From Pseudisothecium myosuroides (Eukaryota; Streptophyta; Bryopsida; Hypnales; Lembophyllaceae): a DNA stretch of 64,000 nucleotides. The notes beneath the pieces are model-generated. The model had not been told where the DNA came from, searched no databases, and worked only from the letters and a program-made list of their open reading frames with translations. Shown here in pieces: positions 59,622 through 64,000 of the stretch; within the stretch, counting starts at the first letter, position 1; every line of letters begins with the position of its first letter. The position numbers were made by a program, and so were the translations under genes. The stretch is from contig OX637289.1 in NCBI GenBank assembly GCA_951799445.1, positions 8,585,321-8,649,320 on the forward strand. Direction: 5' to 3'.

Positions 59622-62600
59622 TTACATAAAATAACTCAAAGTGGTCGTCTTCCGTGTGCCACCCTCTCCATACTGCTCATTCCACTGCTGAAGCTCCATC
59701 ATGCTCCCTGCATCTGAAGCCACGCTGGACCGCACCTGCAAACAACATCAGAACCGTCAGGGCAGCGACCGCCAGGACGCACACTCGGGAGATTGCAACA
59801 GCACCACAACGAGATCGCAAGTACCCAGAAAAAAACAATACCGATGCACGCAGTATAATTGGTATGTACAGTCTCATAGATCCACCATACCTTCTCCATA
59901 GCCTGGCGCATATCAGCAGTAGTCAAGGGACGGATATACGGCGTCACTCCAGCTTCCGCTTCAGGTGGATCCACACCCTTCGCTTTGGCCGACTCCTTAT
60001 CCTAAATAAAGTTCACACACACATGCACGAGAATGAAAAATCCACACAGAAGGGACACCAAAATCGTAGAAGGAAAGATTCAGCACATCCTTCCTGGGAA
60101 GACAACACAACAATCGCACCAGATATTGTGGATTCTCAACTGCACTGGGTGTGAGAACTTCATGCGACTCAAAAACACGTGTGTCCGACAAAGGATGGAA
60201 ACTACTTCGCAGCTTTGCACATTCCAAAATCCCAGCACTGCATTTGAACACTATATACTACTGTGGCCCCTCGAAATTATTCTGGTCCACAGAATAAGGT
60301 GGGTTCGAACAAGTCGCCATTGCAAACGAAACAACGGATGAAAACCAACAGATGTAGCAGGCCGCAATAAAAATGGATTGGGGCGATGATAAAAGAACCA
60401 TACCTTCTTCTCCTTATCAAGCAATTCCCTTATGCGGCTATACGCAGCAGTTGTGCATAAACTCTGTCATGACAGAATCAACATTCAGCACAGGATACAA
60501 TAAACCCAAACCAACCAGAAAACTTCACACGCTATTTTCCTAAAACGACTTGCTGGAAACAATCCATACGGAACTAGAATCACAGTCCGCGGCACATACT
60601 ACGTCTTGCAGAACAGAAAATCACACCAAACGACTTGTGGAGTGATGTGTGTGGAGAACACCTTCAAGTCACTCCCGGAGTATCCATCCGTAGCAGCAGC
60701 CAACTCCTCCAACTGGAAATCGGGGGCTAAATCTTCCTCGGCCAAGATCACTTTCATAATTTTCGCACGGTTGTCTGCGTCCGGCAGATCGACCATCAAC
60801 CTGCACGTGACCACTAAATCATATCAGACCGGAAGCGCCAATATGCAGCATTCGAGAGCAAATGATAAAGAGGCAAACACCATACAGGTATTCACAAATG
60901 GGACGGAGCTAAACCTGACATCAAAAAATGGACCAAGAATCAGTACTTTGCATTTCAAAATGAGAACAGACAATTACAAGGGAAGTCAAAACGGAAAGCC
61001 CGTGACTGACCCAGGAACGAGGCCAAAGACAAGCTCAACCTATGACGGCACATACTGCATCAGATCGATCCAGGTCATTCTGCTTCTGACATGCATGGAC
61101 GTGACAACCTACACCGTGCCGGCAACAGAAACTCAACCCATCTCACTCGGGGCTAAGGCATCTGTCAAGCACCGATTGCAGATGAAATCAGCCACATCTC
61201 AGTGCACGGAGAGAAACGAGTACCTGCGAGGAAACCTGCGGATTACAGCTTCATCGAGATCAAAAGGTCGATTGGTTGCGGCCAAAACCAGCACGCGCTC
61301 CCTCTCCCTGGTGCGCAACCCATCCCAACTGCCCATGAACTCATTCTTCAACTTCCGCATAGCCGAGTGCTCCGTGTCTTTTCCACGGCGACCAAGCATA
61401 CTATCCACCTGCTCATAACAAGATACGGAATTCAGAGCTACTCAGCATGGGAAATTTCCAGAGCTCCACACAAACAACAAGCCACAAATCTAGATTCCTG
61501 GATACGAACACACACAAGATGAGCTTCACCAACACACACCAATTAACAATTGCAACACCAACTCCAGAATGGAGCAGGCGCCAGTAAAGAAACCCAAACA
61601 CACGCCGAGACTTCAGTGATTGCCAGAAGCAGCGGGCTAGTTCCACAACCCCAACCACCGTACCTCGTCGATAAAGATCACACTGGGCGAAATCTTGCTC
61701 GCCAACGTGAACACGGCTTTCACATACTTCTCAGCTTCTCCAAACCACTGCACATACAAATGAAGTCATCGTTAACACAAAAAGAAAAGTCAAAATCATG
61801 CGGAGCACCTCCGATGTGAAAATAACCACGTGCCAGGCAGAGACTCCGGCTAACATCCATCGAGAGCGAACGAAAGGATCTACGTGATCTCTTTGCACAA
61901 ATTTGCGACCACAATCATTCCCTGAGCCCGTTAATTTGGAGAAAGGAGGGATAGTAACCTTGGAAGCAATCGTGGACATGGAAATGTTGATAAAGTTAGC
62001 CCCGGCTTCTGTTGCGACGGCCTTGGCTAACATAGTCTTGCCGGTGCCTGGTGGTCCAAACAGTAAGAGGCCCCTGCACGGCTGCGCAGAACATGGAGAA
62101 AACTCTGTCAAACGAATCCCTTCCTCGCAAGATCGTAACGCAGGACGACAACATCCGTCTTTATCCGAAAGAGAATCCTGGCCAAAGTGATATATACCCG
62201 AGACTTCGACCACGCTTCTGAACATGCAGGACTAGAGCTTGAAGTGAAGAAGGAAACTCCTTCAGTCTATAAGATACGTTTCCAACTGCGCAAATGGTTC
62301 CATGATCAAGAGATTGGCGAAGGCCTTGGGCCCATCAAAGGGAGCTGAACTCAGAAACCTCACCTTAGTCAGCTGACCCTTCACGAACAGCTCCGGGCGC
62401 TGCAACGGAAGCATTACCAATTCACGCAAAGTCTCTTTTACATTGTCCAGGGCACCGATGTGGTCGAAGGTGACCCCGAGCTCATCGGGAGGAATCACCT
62501 CCGGCAAGAGCATCTTCTCAAACTCGTTGTCGGTGACAACATCCTGATCCACATAACAATGTCAAGTCACCTTAGATATACCAAGGCACTGAAATCACGT

Positions 62601-63431
62601 TACTTCTTCAAAAGAAAACAGCGAAGCACACAACAATCCAAGAAGCAAGACCGTAGATCGACAGGCGCCGACACAAGATAAGGCGTTCTAGAACGACCAC
62701 ACACTCGCTTTCTCACAATCTCAGACCCACAATTATTCACAATGACGCACTTCGAGGTCAAATACCTTCAAACTCTTCTTCCGAGACGAGGAACTCCGCT
62801 GCACAGACTGCAGCTCGGCCAAACTGTGTTGCAAACTGCCGACAGAATCCACCGCGAACAATGTTAGGAATCGTCACCAACGGAAGCGCGTGAAAAAACG
62901 GTGAGTAGAGCGAAAGTCTGCAGAATTTCTAAACGTTACTGCTCATAACCATTCTTAAACACGAACTTCTCAGACCAGTGAAGGTAACACTGGATGCTCA
63001 AAGAGACCAGTGGACACAAACGGATCAGGAAAATGAACGAACCTCTCTGCTTCAATAACAAGTTTATTATTCCGGAGAACGGGCTCAGGCTTCCGCTGTA
63101 AGTGGTGGCTAATACCCCAACCAACAACCTTCTCCGACACTGCAGACCCTCAAAAGGAAGAACAATGCGTGAATACCACTGCAGAAACTCTTCAAAGGAA
63201 CCAAAGTCCCTGAAGACAGACGGAAACAAGACAAGAGTTGCAGCAAGAATGATGTACAAAGAGTTAAACGATCAAAATGAAGATCAAGGCCAGCTGACAC
63301 CGCGCCCGAAAAATGAAAGGGACAGGTTATACTCAGACCAAAGGGTTTGACATACTTTCTTTTGTGAGAAGATAAGTCCGAATATCAATACTCGCAAGGT
63401 CATCACATTCAACATTCGAAGCTCCCATAAC
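59622..63431 (-). CDS. AAA+ ATPase, second DAA1-like copy, last eleven exons (5' part outside window)
   Basis: Exons 13-23 by comparison with the other gene: 63356-63431, 63043-63139, 62766-62835, 62364-62543, 61959-62081, 61664-61747, 61224-61408, 60662-60800, 60404-60463, 59891-60001 and 59622-59735. Every splice site is kept. The coding differences I could find (in exons 13, 16, 17, 18 and one near 61276 in exon 19) look synonymous or nearly so. Intron 16 has a 9-bp deletion, and four extra bases lie upstream of exon 15. Walker A, Walker B and the arginine fingers are identical. Exons 1-12 would lie beyond 64000; diverged homology up to the edge suggests the copy continues. Likely an intact recent duplicate, but that cannot be settled here. 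Confidence 0.88.
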
Positions 63432-63619
63432 CTGAACCAAAACGGTTGACGCCGGTTAGGGTTTGATATTTGTACTATAGACCCTTACTAATCATCCAAG
63501 AGCGGACTACCTCCAGTCTCACAATAAGTACCGAACTCATCTCCAGGGATATGAAAAACACTGATAAAAGCGAGGTCCAAATGCCATTATTCTAATAGTT
63601 TGATGAACTAAGGCCTAGC

Positions 63620-63844
63620 AGCTAGTCATCGACATAGTCGATATGGATGGTCATGGGCACTGTAATGGCCATGCAGCAGATGGCCCGGGAAGGTCCGTAG
63701 ATTATTATAAGTTCTAAAACTGTGATGATGCGCAATGAAGTGCAAGCAACCCACAAGACTGCTTCAACAATGGGATTCAAACAAAATTTATAGACTACAA
63801 CCTACAGACGACAGTCACGTGGTGGTTTCCACATTTAGTATTTG
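63620..63844. other. Insertion of about 220 bp specific to the second AAA copy
   Basis: Lies inside intron 12 of the duplicated gene, between two blocks that are adjacent in copy 1 (33657/33660). No inverted ends or coding sequence are evident. Confidence 0.6.
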
Positions 63845-64000
63845 TCAATAAAATTTGAAACTAAAATTAATAATTTTCTCATTAAGAGATTGAGGATAAG
63901 AGAAGTCCACGTATTGGTTGGGCTTGATTAGATAAAGAAGTATTCTAACTATGATTACTTTCGAAGGGATGTTAATATAACTGGTTTATTGGAGTAATGT

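Larger units (their letters stand above)
59258..64000. repeat. Segmental duplication, copy 2 (partner 29306-33810), runs off the right edge
   Basis: Same orientation as copy 1, offset about 29.96 kb. It matches through 63619, has an insertion of about 220 bp (63620-63844) absent from copy 1, then matches 33660-33810 in diverged form to the last base. Confidence 0.92.

Overview
Kind of genome. The window is nuclear DNA of a land plant. Genes are split by short GT-AG introns, and the proteins belong to plant families: plastid argininosuccinate lyase, a GEM-like GRAM protein, a metal-binding HMA protein, HVA22 and STP sugar-transporter relics, and an ankyrin/PGG membrane protein. Gene islands of near-balanced base composition sit in very AT-rich DNA full of inverted-repeat elements. 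I cannot name the species. A bryophyte or other non-seed plant is a guess, not a result.

Layout. 1-1100: start of an argininosuccinate lyase copy on the minus strand, cut by the window edge. 1166-10618: a gene-free block of foldback and TTAA-ended elements. 11786-13569: four-exon GRAM-domain gene (minus). 15740-16090: HVA22 pseudogene (minus). 17174-18231: HMA-domain gene (minus). 19988-27140: AT-rich DNA with three more TTAA-ended elements and a decayed STP-type sugar transporter (24440-25720, minus). 29659-39344: a 23-exon AAA ATPase of the plant DAA1 type (minus), with every exon phase worked out. 42066-45120: an eight-exon argininosuccinate lyase (plus), divergent from the ATPase across a 2.7 kb shared intergenic region. 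46784-47399: 5'-truncated and frame-broken ankyrin/PGG membrane protein. 47400-59257: gene-free and rich in repeats and hairpins. 59622-63431: last eleven exons of a second copy of the AAA ATPase, whose homology runs off the right edge.

Main points. (1) Nine elements of about 0.58-0.94 kb end in TTAACCCCTAAAGG-type inverted repeats and are always bounded by TTAA; they form at least four subfamilies and occupy about 7.7 kb. Their TTAA boundaries and CCC-starting termini resemble piggyBac-type elements, which would be unusual in a plant. (2) Both members of the divergent ASL/AAA pair are duplicated within the window. The AAA copies share about 1.9 kb with no visible difference, introns and 3' UTR included, starting abruptly beside clearly diverged DNA. 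That looks like a recent gene-conversion tract. (3) Several large foldback structures (up to about 1.6 kb) could form long double-stranded RNA if transcribed.

The genes do not form a pathway. ASL makes arginine in the plastid, the AAA protein is probably a membrane-anchored remodelling ATPase, and the GRAM and HMA proteins belong to stress- or metal-related families. Exon models come from reading splice sites, reading frames and family similarity by eye; no search or alignment program was run.
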